From the NCBI RefSeq assembly GCF_004402405.1, contig NZ_SOFE01000017.1, positions 1 through 35,532 on the forward strand: 35,532 nucleotides of DNA, in the 5' to 3' direction. Positions 7,503-14,996 of this stretch are shown here, piece after piece. The number at the start of each line of letters is the position of its first letter. Position 1 is the first letter of the stretch. Source of the DNA: Cryobacterium levicorallinum (GTDB lineage Bacteria > Actinomycetota > Actinomycetes > Actinomycetales > Microbacteriaceae). The notes beneath the pieces were generated by a model, which saw nothing but the letters and a program-made list of their open reading frames with translations, was not told the origin of the DNA and ran no database searches. Made by a program: the position numbers and the translations under genes.

Positions 7503-7595
7503 ACCGTGATGTAGTTCCGAGCCAGCACGTGACTTCGGAGCTTTGCCGTGCTTGCGGCCACTCGGTTTCTACTGCCTACGACGAATGGATGAACA

Positions 7596-8189
7596 ATGTT
7601 TAAACCACGAACTTTTCTGTATGTGGCTGTGGCCCTCGCGGCCACTCTCACCCTCAGCTCATGCGCTGGCGGCAGTCCCGCCACCGATTCAGCAGCCCCC
7701 TCCGCCAGCCAAACCACAGCGGCATTTAATTCCGCCGACGTGACCTTTGCGCAGATGATGATCCCCCATCACGAGCAGGCCGTTCAAATGAGCGATGACC
7801 TCCTTGCCAAGGACGGTATTGATGAAAGCGTGATCGACCTCGCGACGGAGATCAAGGCCGCTCAGGAACCGGAGATCACGCAGCTGAAAGACTGGTTGAC
7901 GGCATGGGGCGAAGATGAAAACGGCATGTCGGGCATGGGCGGCATGGGCGGCGGCTCTGACGGGATGATGTCCGACGACGACATGATGGCGCTGCAGGAT
8001 GCCTCTGGGGTAGAGGCCAGCACCCTGTTCCTGGAACAAATGACGGTGCATCATGAGGGCGCTGTCGCGATGGCGCAGCTCGAAATTGATGATGGGGAGA
8101 ATGCGGATGCGCAGGCGCTGGCCGCCAACATCGTCAAGACGCAGACGGCCGAAATCGACAAAATGGCTAAGCTCCTCGCCTCGCTTTAG
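7596..8189 (+). CDS. DUF305 lipoprotein with Met-rich insert
   Basis: The 197-residue protein starts with a lipoprotein signal (lipobox LSSC, Cys23) and should be anchored outside the membrane. It contains the two DUF305 halves, each with a paired histidine (MMIPHHEQAVQM, His58-59; MTVHHEGAVAMA, His152-153). Between them lies a Met/Gly/Asp stretch (111-131, MSGMGGMGGG then MMSDDDMM) typical of Cu(I) or Ag(I) binding. DUF305 proteins are ferritin-like four-helix proteins linked to copper tolerance. Direct function is not established. A hairpin follows the stop. Confidence 0.85.
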   Translation: MFKPRTFLYVAVALAATLTLSSCAGGSPATDSAAPSASQTTAAFNSADVTFAQMMIPHHEQAVQMSDDLLAKDGIDESVIDLATEIKAAQEPEITQLKDWLTAWGEDENGMSGMGGMGGGSDGMMSDDDMMALQDASGVEASTLFLEQMTVHHEGAVAMAQLEIDDGENADAQALAANIVKTQTAEIDKMAKLLASL

Positions 8190-8199
8190 AGCGGCACGT

Positions 8200-8230
8200 C
8201 CGGCGGGTCCTTCTCTGGAGGGCCCGCCGG
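8200..8230 (+). terminator. hairpin after the DUF305 gene
   Basis: Arms 8200-8210 and 8220-8230 pair (one G-T wobble) around a 9-nt loop, 11 bp after the stop. No U-run. It may terminate or attenuate before the peptidase genes. Confidence 0.6.
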
Positions 8231-8275
8231 TGGAACCCACCGTTCGTTTTCTGAATGACCTGCAAGGACACAAGT

Positions 8276-8335
8276 ATGCATTGCCGTCAAATTCTTTCTC
8301 TGCTGCGCGTCGCGGGGGCGGTACTACGTGGATAA
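8276..8335 (+). CDS. 19-residue leader peptide upstream of M23 peptidase
   Basis: The frame reads MHCRQILSLLRVAGAVLRG and ends in TAA 8333-8335. AAGGA at 8264-8268 sits at correct spacing before the ATG, a better ribosome site than that of the following gene. Its last 8 bases overlap the GTG start (8328) of the M23 gene, so translation of the two is probably coupled. The early His-Cys-Arg may bind a metal or make translation sensitive to cysteine or arginine supply. That is speculation. Its reality rests on the ribosome site and overlap alone. Confidence 0.45.
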   Translation: MHCRQILSLLRVAGAVLRG

Positions 8336-9179
8336 CACCGGTCACGTCGCCACAGCGCCCCGCCTTCCCGGCGCCATTCCACCAATGTCACGACGCGATT
8401 TGCGCGCCATGGAGAGCATGCTGCGCGCGGGTCGCTCTGACCCCTGGAAAACTGCGCCAGCGGCGAAAGTTGTACCCCGTTCGATCCCGCTGCGCCAGCG
8501 CGCTGCGGCCGGAAGCGCCATGGCGATGATCGCTCTCTTCGCAATAAGCACGTCCCTGCCCGCGCTGGCGGTCAACACAGAATCACCTCAAGCCGCTGCT
8601 GCGAGCGCCGCCCCGGCGGACGAGCTACAAAGCCTCAGTGCGGAAGGGACGGCATCCGTTCTCATCGAACGCGACGGATACACCATCACGGAAGCACCCG
8701 CACCGGCCTCGTACACCGAAATCGCCAGCAATGGGGAATGGGCCAGCTTAAGTCCGGGCCAGCTCAGCGACCAAGGCTGGGCTCTACCAGTTCTGGGCCG
8801 AATATCGAGTCCCTTCGGTTCTCGCCCGAACAAACCCGTTGATGGTGTCGGCGACTTCCACAACGGAACCGACATAGCCGCACCCTGCGGCCAGCCCGTC
8901 TTCGCGGCCACCGGAGGCAAAGTTGTCACCTCGGGCTATCAGGGTTCCTATGGCAACTGGATTCTCATCGACCACGGCAATGGCGTCGAGACGGGATATG
9001 CCCACAACAGTCAGCTCCTCGTCGACGCCGGTCAACTGGTCGTGGCCGGTGAAATCATCGCCGTAGTGGGATCAACAGGTGCATCCAGCGGCTGCCACGT
9101 GCACTTCGAAACCCGCGTCGACGGTGAACGCATCGACGCGGAAATATTCATGAGCACCCGAGGGGTGTCACTTGGCTAG
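8328..9179 (+). CDS. M23 family metalloendopeptidase, membrane-anchored or secreted
   Basis: The 283-residue protein has a 55-residue basic cytoplasmic N-terminus, a hydrophobic export segment (about 60-82), a linker, and a LytM/M23 domain (about 150-280). The zinc ligands are His178 and Asp182 (FHNGTD) and His259 in HVHFE, with His226 and His257 as catalytic histidines. It should cleave peptidoglycan cross-bridges outside the membrane. The GTG at 8328 overlaps the leader peptide. An ATG at 8385 is an alternative start without a Shine-Dalgarno. Its last 118 residues match the next gene's at about 82 positions, so the two arose by duplication. The next start codon lies within its final codons. 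Confidence 0.85.
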   Translation: MDNTGHVATAPRLPGAIPPMSRRDLRAMESMLRAGRSDPWKTAPAAKVVPRSIPLRQRAAAGSAMAMIALFAISTSLPALAVNTESPQAAAASAAPADELQSLSAEGTASVLIERDGYTITEAPAPASYTEIASNGEWASLSPGQLSDQGWALPVLGRISSPFGSRPNKPVDGVGDFHNGTDIAAPCGQPVFAATGGKVVTSGYQGSYGNWILIDHGNGVETGYAHNSQLLVDAGQLVVAGEIIAVVGSTGASSGCHVHFETRVDGERIDAEIFMSTRGVSLG

Positions 9180-10431
9180 GCGCAGGGCTGGCGCTCGGTC
9201 CGCTCTCGTAGCAGTGACGGTTCTGTCGCTCCTTCTGGTCGCGGTGCCGGCCGGCGCAGCCGAGTACCCAAGCTGGTCCGATGTGGAAACCGCACGTTCG
9301 TCCGAAGCTGGTAAACAAGCGCAGGTCACGGAGTTGACCGGGCTGATCGCAGGCCTCACCGCCGAAGTGGATGCTGCGCGTGCCGAAGCATCTCGTCGCG
9401 CGGCCACCTACGAGGCGGCGCAAAACGCATTCGACGATGCGACCTTGCGAGCAACGAATTTGCGGGACCAGGCCGACGCGGCTTCGGCCGACGCCGCCAT
9501 TTCGGGCGAACAGGCCGGCCGGCTGGCGGCCATGCTCGCTCGGTCGGGAAACAGCGACCTGTCGTTGTCGCTGTTTTTAGACGGGCCTAGCGCCAGCGAC
9601 CTTTTGAATCAGCTTGGCTCCATGAGCAAGCTGACCGAGCGGATGAGCGTGGTCTATGAGTCCGCCGCCGCTGATGCAAACTCCGCCAGATCGCTCACGG
9701 ATCAGGCCCAGGTCGCACAGCAGACGCTCGGCGCGCTAGCCGAGACGGCTGAAACCGCGTTGGCCGACGCGATGGCCGCGAGCATCCGGGTGGAGACGGC
9801 ACTGGCCGACCAGCAGGAAATTGCCGCAACTCTACAGGCGCAGCTAGCAGTTCTGACCGAGGATCGCGCCGCGACGGAAGCCGACTACGCTGCGGGCGAA
9901 GAAATCCGACGGGCAGCCGAAGCTGCCGCCGCGAAAGCGCGCGCCGCCCAGGCTGCTGCGGCCGCCGCTTCGGCGGCCGCAGCAGCGAGCAGGCCTGCGG
10001 GCGGCAGCAGCACGCCCAACGGACAGGGCTGGACCTTGCCCGTGTCAGGCTGGATTAGCTCAGCGTATGGGGCTCGACCCAATAAACCGGTGGCGGGAGT
10101 CGGTGCGTTCCACTATGGAACCGATATAGCCGCGGGCTGCGGGCAGAATGTGTCGGCCGCATCGGCTGGAACAGTCAGCTACGCCGGCTGGCTGGGCTCC
10201 TACGGCAACTGGGTCCTCATCGACCACGGTGACGGAACCCAAACCGGTTATGCGCACAACAGCTCTCTGCTCGTGAGCACCGGGCAACAGGTTTCCGCAG
10301 GCGCCACCATCGCTCTCGTGGGAACGACGGGTGCGTCCAATGGTTGTCACGTGCACTTTGAAACACGCGTCAATGGTGCCCGCGTCAATCCACAACCCTT
10401 CATGAGCACTCGCGGAGTCACTCTTGGTTAA
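9172..10431 (+). CDS. M23 endopeptidase with coiled-coil domain (EnvC/NlpD-like plan)
   Basis: The 419-residue secreted protein has a signal peptide (about 1-27, ending GAAEYPS), a long Ala/Glu-rich coiled coil (about 35-270), an Ala-rich linker, and a C-terminal M23 domain with zinc ligands His314, Asp318 and His395 (HVHFE). Coiled coil plus M23 is the plan of cell-separation hydrolases such as EnvC or the RipA-partner type. The TTG start at 9172 is inside the previous gene's last codons, with AGGGG at 9161-9165, so translation is coupled. It ends with the same STRGVTLG tail as the preceding peptidase, and the next gene again begins at a TTG inside that tail. Confidence 0.88.
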   Translation: MARRRAGARSALVAVTVLSLLLVAVPAGAAEYPSWSDVETARSSEAGKQAQVTELTGLIAGLTAEVDAARAEASRRAATYEAAQNAFDDATLRATNLRDQADAASADAAISGEQAGRLAAMLARSGNSDLSLSLFLDGPSASDLLNQLGSMSKLTERMSVVYESAAADANSARSLTDQAQVAQQTLGALAETAETALADAMAASIRVETALADQQEIAATLQAQLAVLTEDRAATEADYAAGEEIRRAAEAAAAKARAAQAAAAAASAAAAASRPAGGSSTPNGQGWTLPVSGWISSAYGARPNKPVAGVGAFHYGTDIAAGCGQNVSAASAGTVSYAGWLGSYGNWVLIDHGDGTQTGYAHNSSLLVSTGQQVSAGATIALVGTTGASNGCHVHFETRVNGARVNPQPFMSTRGVTLG

Positions 10432-11380
10432 ATTCAACCGATCACAATGCCGAATGCCGGCCCTGTCGGTATCGCTCGTCGGCCTTATCATCCTTACGGG
10501 GTGTTCCACTAATAATCTGGATTCGACGCCCAGCACCAACTCGACGGCGAACGCTGTCGAGCACGTGCATGGCCTCGGCGCCGATCCCCTGACCGGAGAT
10601 ACCTACGCGGCCACCCACCAGGGGGTGTGGCTCATCCCGACCGGCATGCTGCCCGACACTTATCTGGCCGGAGCGCCACGAGCCGACACGACCCAGCCGA
10701 TACAGATCGCCGGCCTTGCACAGGACACGATGGGTTTCACCGTGGCCGCGCCCGGGCAGTTGTTGGCGTCTGGTCACCCAGATCCGAGCGAACCCAGCGA
10801 CCTGGCGCTCCCCAACCTGGGGCTCATCTCCAGCACGGACGGCGCCTCATCCTGGACGGCCCTGTCGCTGGCGGGCAAGACTGATTTTCACGATCTGGAT
10901 GCCGTCCCCCTCGACGACGGCACCCTGCGCGTCTACGGGTACGACGCGGGCGCCGGGAACGTTTCTATCAGTGACGACTCCGGCCTCACCTGGACAGCGG
11001 GAGCGAACCTTGCACTCCGCGACCTGAGCGCGGATCCGTCTCAGGCCGAACGGCTCTACGCCACGACCGCCGAAGGCGTCCTGCTGAGCACCGACGTGGG
11101 TCGCACCTTCAGCGCGATGCCTGGCGCCCCCGTGCTGCTCCTGCTGGACACCGTCGACGCCAACGCAGGCGGAGGATTGGTCGGTCTGGATCCCAGCGGC
11201 GCAGTTTGGCGCCTGGACGCCGAGACGTGGACGCAAACCGGAACGACCGGACGTGCCCCCGAAGCGTTCGCCGTCGTCGGCGGCTCCTCGCCCTGGATCC
11301 TCGTCGCAGACGTCACCGGCATCGCTGCCAGCGACGACTTCGGGAAAACCTGGACCGCGCTGGTATCGCTGTCCAGTTAG
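10424..11380 (+). CDS. Asp-box (BNR) beta-propeller lipoprotein, F510_1955-type
   Basis: The 318-residue protein starts with a lipoprotein signal (LTGC, Cys27) and then HVHGLGADPLTGDTYAATHQG. It carries four Asp-box motifs: SSTDGASSW, ISDDSGLTW, LSTDVGRTF and ASDDFGKTW. This matches sialidase-like propellers annotated as F510_1955-family glycosylhydrolase; sialidase active-site arginines are not evident, so enzyme activity is doubtful. TTG at 10424 overlaps the previous gene by 8 bases with GGAG upstream. It is the last gene of the coupled trio and may be a surface sensor or scaffold for the peptidases (inference). Confidence 0.75.
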   Translation: MVKFNRSQCRMPALSVSLVGLIILTGCSTNNLDSTPSTNSTANAVEHVHGLGADPLTGDTYAATHQGVWLIPTGMLPDTYLAGAPRADTTQPIQIAGLAQDTMGFTVAAPGQLLASGHPDPSEPSDLALPNLGLISSTDGASSWTALSLAGKTDFHDLDAVPLDDGTLRVYGYDAGAGNVSISDDSGLTWTAGANLALRDLSADPSQAERLYATTAEGVLLSTDVGRTFSAMPGAPVLLLLDTVDANAGGGLVGLDPSGAVWRLDAETWTQTGTTGRAPEAFAVVGGSSPWILVADVTGIAASDDFGKTWTALVSLSS

Positions 11381-11563
11381 CATGCGCAGCACCATGCGCG
11401 TTCGGATCACATTCAACGATTTCAAACGCGAGCACGTGCCGGTTCCACTCGGCCTTGTGCGAAACGGTCACTCCGTCCGGAGCAGCATCCCCATTTTAAG
11501 AGCGGATGCCGAATTGCCACGGCTCGCACCCACCTCCCCCACGGTACTCTGGACTTTATTGTC

Positions 11564-11584
11564 GGCGCCCTTCACTTGGGCGCC
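11564..11584 (+). promoter_or_regulatory. 7-bp hairpin upstream of the DUF808 gene
   Basis: GGCGCCC (11564-11570) and GGGCGCC (11578-11584) flank a 7-nt loop just before the AAGGAG ribosome site. It could be the end of the preceding operon or a leader structure. The rest of 11381-11603 shows no gene. Confidence 0.35.
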
Positions 11585-11603
11585 CCCAGCCAAGGAGAAC
11601 CAC

Positions 11604-12518
11604 ATGTCGGTCGGCCTGCTTGCCGTCGTCGATGACATACTCACCGCCGCTCTCAAAGCGAGCGCGAAGACTGCCGGTGTCGTCATCGACGACGCAGCCG
11701 TCACCCCGCAATATGTTCAGGGGCTATCACCCGCGCGCGAGCTGCACGTCGTCTGGCGCATCGCCCTCGGCAGTCTGTTCAACAAGTTCGTCATCATCAT
11801 CCCGCTCGCGTTGCTCTTGTCCGCATTCGCGCCCTGGGTGTTGCCCTGGCTGCTCATCCTCGGCGGCACCTACCTGTGCTTCGAGGGCGCGGAGAAAGTC
11901 ACCGAATGGTTCGGCGCGCATCACGCCATCGACGAGGCCGAATCACGGGATGAGCGCAAACTCATTTTCGGCGCCATTCGCACCGACCTCATCCTCAGCA
12001 CCGAGATCATGCTGATCGCGCTGGCCAGCCTCGACCCCGATTTCGGCATCTGGATGACGCTCGGCGCGTTGGTGGTGATCGGCCTCGGCATGACCGTGCT
12101 CGTCTACGGCGCGGTCGCGCTCTTAGTCAAGATCGACGACATCGGCCTGTCACTGATGAAAAACCCCGCACGGCGAGTGCGACGCACCGGCGCGCGCATC
12201 GTGGCCTCCATGCCCGCTGCGTTCCGAATGATCGGAATCATCGGTACGGTCGCAATGCTGTGGGTTGGCGGCCATTTGGTGATCGTCAACCTCGCCGAGA
12301 CTTTCTGGCACGGCCCCTATGACGTCTTGCACGCCGTCACGAACGCCATCGTAGCTGCCGGCCCCATCGTCGTCTGGGTCACCGACACCGCGATGTCGGC
12401 CGTGTTCGGCCTGATCCTTGGCCTGATCATCGTCGGGATCGTGTTCAAAATATCGGGCCTGCTCAAGCGAAACAGACCAGACGTCGTCGCGGAGGAACGC
12501 CCAGCGCCGCGTGTCTAG
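11604..12518 (+). CDS. DUF808 family membrane protein (YedI-like)
   Basis: The 304-residue protein matches DUF808: the N-terminus MSVGLLAVVDDILTAALKAS, the segment VVIDDAAVTPQYVQGL followed by ELHVVWRIALGS, and GGTYLCFEGAEK. About seven to eight hydrophobic helices place it in the inner membrane. Family function is unknown. ATG 11604 has a strong AAGGAG (11592-11597). It is separated from the peptidase operon by 223 bp and is probably transcribed on its own. Confidence 0.88.
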   Translation: MSVGLLAVVDDILTAALKASAKTAGVVIDDAAVTPQYVQGLSPARELHVVWRIALGSLFNKFVIIIPLALLLSAFAPWVLPWLLILGGTYLCFEGAEKVTEWFGAHHAIDEAESRDERKLIFGAIRTDLILSTEIMLIALASLDPDFGIWMTLGALVVIGLGMTVLVYGAVALLVKIDDIGLSLMKNPARRVRRTGARIVASMPAAFRMIGIIGTVAMLWVGGHLVIVNLAETFWHGPYDVLHAVTNAIVAAGPIVVWVTDTAMSAVFGLILGLIIVGIVFKISGLLKRNRPDVVAEERPAPRV

Positions 12519-12669
12519 TTGACGCGTCGACGTCGTTGCCTGCCTCACCTCAGAAACGGATGCCCGCCGGCGGCGGTCGTGGCCCCACCTCCGGTCCGGC
12601 AACGTCGTCCCCAAACTGGGCTGCCATGGCGTGAGGAATACCTCCCACACCACACGGTTAAACAAAATA

Positions 12670-13764
12670 ATGACTATTTCACCCGAGCCCCACACCCGCA
12701 CCGCCCTCGTCGTCGGGGCTTCCGGCATCACCGGATCCGCCGTCGTCGACCAGCTCTCCGCCCAGGGCTGGCAGGTTCTCGCCCTGGCCCGCCGCAGCGG
12801 CCGCGACCTACCCGGGGTGCGCTGGATCCAGGCGGACCTGCGCTCCGCCGCCGACCTGAAGCGCGCACTGGCCGACGAGAACCCCGAACAGGTCTTCTTC
12901 GCCGCCTGGTCACGTCAGGACACCGAGGAACTCAACATCGAGGTGAACGCCGGCATGGTGCGGGACCTCCTCGCCGCACTCGCCCACGCGCCGGTGCGCC
13001 ACGTCGCCCTCGTCACCGGGCTCAAGCACTACCTCGGCCCGTTCGAGGCCTACGGACAGGGCAATATGCCCGACACCCCCTTTCATGAAGACGAACCGCG
13101 CCTCAATGTGGCGAACTTCTACTACGCGCAGGAAGACGAGCTGTTCGCGGCATCCGCTCGCCAAGGGTTTACCTGGTCGGTGCACCGCTCGCACACCGTG
13201 ATCGGCCATGCCGTCGGCAACCTCATGAACATGGGACTCACCCTCGCCGCGCAGGCGTCCCTGTGCAAGCACCTCAGCATTCCCTTTGTGTTCCCCGGCA
13301 GCGAGACCCAGTGGAACGGCGTCACCGACATGACCGACGCGACCATCCTCGCCGAGCAGATGGTGTGGGCCGCGACAACGGATGCCGGGGCCAACGAAGC
13401 ATTCAATGTCGTCAACGGCGATGTCTTTCGCTGGCGCGCGATGTGGCCGAACATCGCCGCCTACTTTGACGTCATTCCGGAAGGTTTTGTGAACGAGCCG
13501 CGTCCCCTCGAGGTGCAGATGGCCGGCATGGAGCCGGTCTGGGCCGACGTCGCCACCGCACACGGCCTCGTGGAGTCCGATCTGGGGCGCATCGCGTCCT
13601 GGTGGCACACCGACGCCGACCTCGGCCGCACCATCGAAGTGTTCACCGACATCACCAAGAGCCGCCTCGCAGGCTTCACCCCGCACCACCGCACGATCGA
13701 CTCCTTCACGTCCCTATTCGACCGCTATCGTGCAGAGAAGCTCATACCTGGCTCCGCAGCCTGA
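12670..13764 (+). CDS. PRISE-like SDR oxidoreductase (enone reductase type)
   Basis: The protein (364 residues from ATG 12670) has the nucleotide-binding motif VVGASGITGSAV and RRSGRD for the cofactor phosphate or ribose, then VTGLKHYLGPFE and NFYYAQED. These match progesterone 5-beta-reductase/iridoid-synthase-like (PRISE) proteins, where the GxKHYxGPFE motif is diagnostic and the Tyr of the YY pair takes part in catalysis. It should be a cytoplasmic NAD(P)H-dependent reductase of activated C=C bonds; substrate unknown. Neither ATG 12670 nor GTG 12631 (13 residues longer) has a Shine-Dalgarno. A 7-bp inverted repeat (13752-13776) straddles the stop and may terminate it. Confidence 0.8.
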   Translation: MTISPEPHTRTALVVGASGITGSAVVDQLSAQGWQVLALARRSGRDLPGVRWIQADLRSAADLKRALADENPEQVFFAAWSRQDTEELNIEVNAGMVRDLLAALAHAPVRHVALVTGLKHYLGPFEAYGQGNMPDTPFHEDEPRLNVANFYYAQEDELFAASARQGFTWSVHRSHTVIGHAVGNLMNMGLTLAAQASLCKHLSIPFVFPGSETQWNGVTDMTDATILAEQMVWAATTDAGANEAFNVVNGDVFRWRAMWPNIAAYFDVIPEGFVNEPRPLEVQMAGMEPVWADVATAHGLVESDLGRIASWWHTDADLGRTIEVFTDITKSRLAGFTPHHRTIDSFTSLFDRYRAEKLIPGSAA

Positions 13765-13859
13765 TCTCTTGCGGAGAATAGGTCGATCGACTTTCGCGGT
13801 CGTTGTGGGCCTTGAAGTCGGAGCCTCCTCCGGTTGGTGCCCCGCACTCTGGTCGTGCA

Positions 13860-14495
13860 ATCTGCCACCAGCGTCTCCCGCGCACTCTGATCGATCAATG
13901 TGTGGTGTTGCTCGACGCCACCGCGGCCGGCCTTCTACTGGCTGATTAAAACGGCAACCTGCAGGTCTACCGCTACGAGTGAGGAGAGCCACCTCGTGGG
14001 GGTACTCCACCACCAGGCCGGGGCAGGTCCCTGCGTCGACGCGTATCGGTCCGGCGCCGTCATCACGCTGAGAAATATTGCGGCGGACGGATGTCGGTAC
14101 CCCAATTTTCAGACGGCACTGTCGCAGGGTTTCCAATCCGTGGATGCCATCCCCCTGCGCTTTCGCCCCAACACCATCGGAGCACTGAATCTGTTTCGAA
14201 CGCGAATAGGCGCCCTGAGTAGTGAAGACTCCGCAATCGGGCAGGCACTGGCAGACGTCGCGACCATCAGTCTCCTTCACGAACGCTCGGCTCGAAAAAT
14301 GCCACGGTGAATGCGCAATTGCAGCGTGCACTCACCAGCCGGGTTTTCATCGAGCAGGCCAAAGGCGTCATCGCCGCCCGCAACAACATCCATATGGATG
14401 AAGCCTTCGAGAGCCTCCGCGAGCACGCCCGGGCGCACCAGGAGCCGATGCACCGGAGTGCCGCAAACGTGATCAACAACGTCGTGATGATCTAG
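13860..14495 (+). pseudogene. GAF-ANTAR two-domain regulator, inactivated
   Basis: Three frames together read as a GAF-ANTAR protein. Frame 1 gives LIDQCVVLLDATAAGLLLAD, then TAA at 13947 where relatives have Gln. The reading then shifts near 13955-13970 to a frame with the GAF core (AGPCVDAYRSGAVITL, FQSVDAIPLRFR, IGALNLFRTR, QALADVATISLLHERSA). It shifts again at the A-run 14295-14299 into the ANTAR RNA-binding domain (LQRALTSRVFIEQAKGVIAAR, MDEAFESLREHAR). Intact relatives act as antiterminators that sense a ligand through GAF. Here one nonsense and two frame changes disrupt it. The homopolymer lesion alone could be a sequencing error, but the others make loss likely. Confidence 0.8.
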
Positions 14496-14568
14496 AGGAA
14501 TCAAGTCCTGAGATCGGCAAGCCGACGCGGGCTTTTCACGTGTCAGTGACGGGCGCTCCTGGGTTCAG

Positions 14569-14613
14569 CTACTTCGCCAGGAACACGAGCAGCTGCCGGG
14601 TCCATTCGTCCTC
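14569..14613 (-). pseudogene. possible C-terminal scrap of a hydrolase gene
   Basis: The minus strand reads EDEWTRQLLVFLAK then TAG (14569-14571), which looks like the end of an alpha/beta hydrolase. It runs straight into the 8-bp repeats at 14616, with no upstream body. The evidence is only 14 codons. Confidence 0.25.
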
Positions 14614-14615
14614 AT

Positions 14616-14655
14616 GGGCTCGTGGGCGCGTGGGCTCGTGGGCTCGTGGGAGCGT
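14616..14655. repeat. five 8-bp tandem units GGGCTCGT
   Basis: Units start at 14616, 14624, 14632, 14640 and 14648, with one or two substitutions in the second and fifth. They lie exactly at the junction between two gene fragments. Confidence 0.85.
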
Positions 14656-14881
14656 GGAGCAGGCACGATCACTGGGGGCGCGGGTGCTCGAAGGCTACCC
14701 GGTGGATGTGACGGCGAAGGCCACGGTGTCGGCGGCGGAGCTCTACCAAGGGTCACTCTCGCTGTTCGAGGCGGCCGGGTTCGAGGTGGTGTCGCGTTTG
14801 TCAGCGAGGCCCGCAGTGGTGCGGCTGGCCTGCGATGATCGGGCGGGACCAGGACCGGGTCCGCCGCGGCGCGGCGCCTGA
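14655..14881 (+). pseudogene. C-terminal fragment of a GNAT-type acetyltransferase
   Basis: The segment reads SVEQARSLGARVLEGYPVD, then SAAELYQGSLSLFEAAGFEVV and PAVVRL, which resembles the last third of GNAT acetyltransferases (helix, then GYPVD and the LFEAAGFEVV strand). The acetyl-CoA-binding Q/RxxGxG/A loop and the N-terminal half are missing. The frame continues upstream only through the 8-bp repeats. It is a truncated remnant. Confidence 0.6.
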
Positions 14882-14906
14882 CTCGGCGCGCTGGACATGC
14901 AAAAAA

Positions 14907-14939
14907 GCGGGCCCCGCGTGCTGGGCACGTGGGGCCCGC
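14907..14939 (-). terminator. intrinsic terminator of the first beta-helix gene
   Basis: A 14-bp stem (14907-14920 with 14926-14939, one G-T pair) has a 5-nt loop and is followed on the minus strand by six U (14901-14906). It lies about 58 bp after the stop at 14997. Confidence 0.85.
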
Positions 14940-14996
14940 CTGGTTTCCTGCGAGGGAATTCTTGGTGGGAGCTAGCTGGGTGGGGAGTACTGCGGC

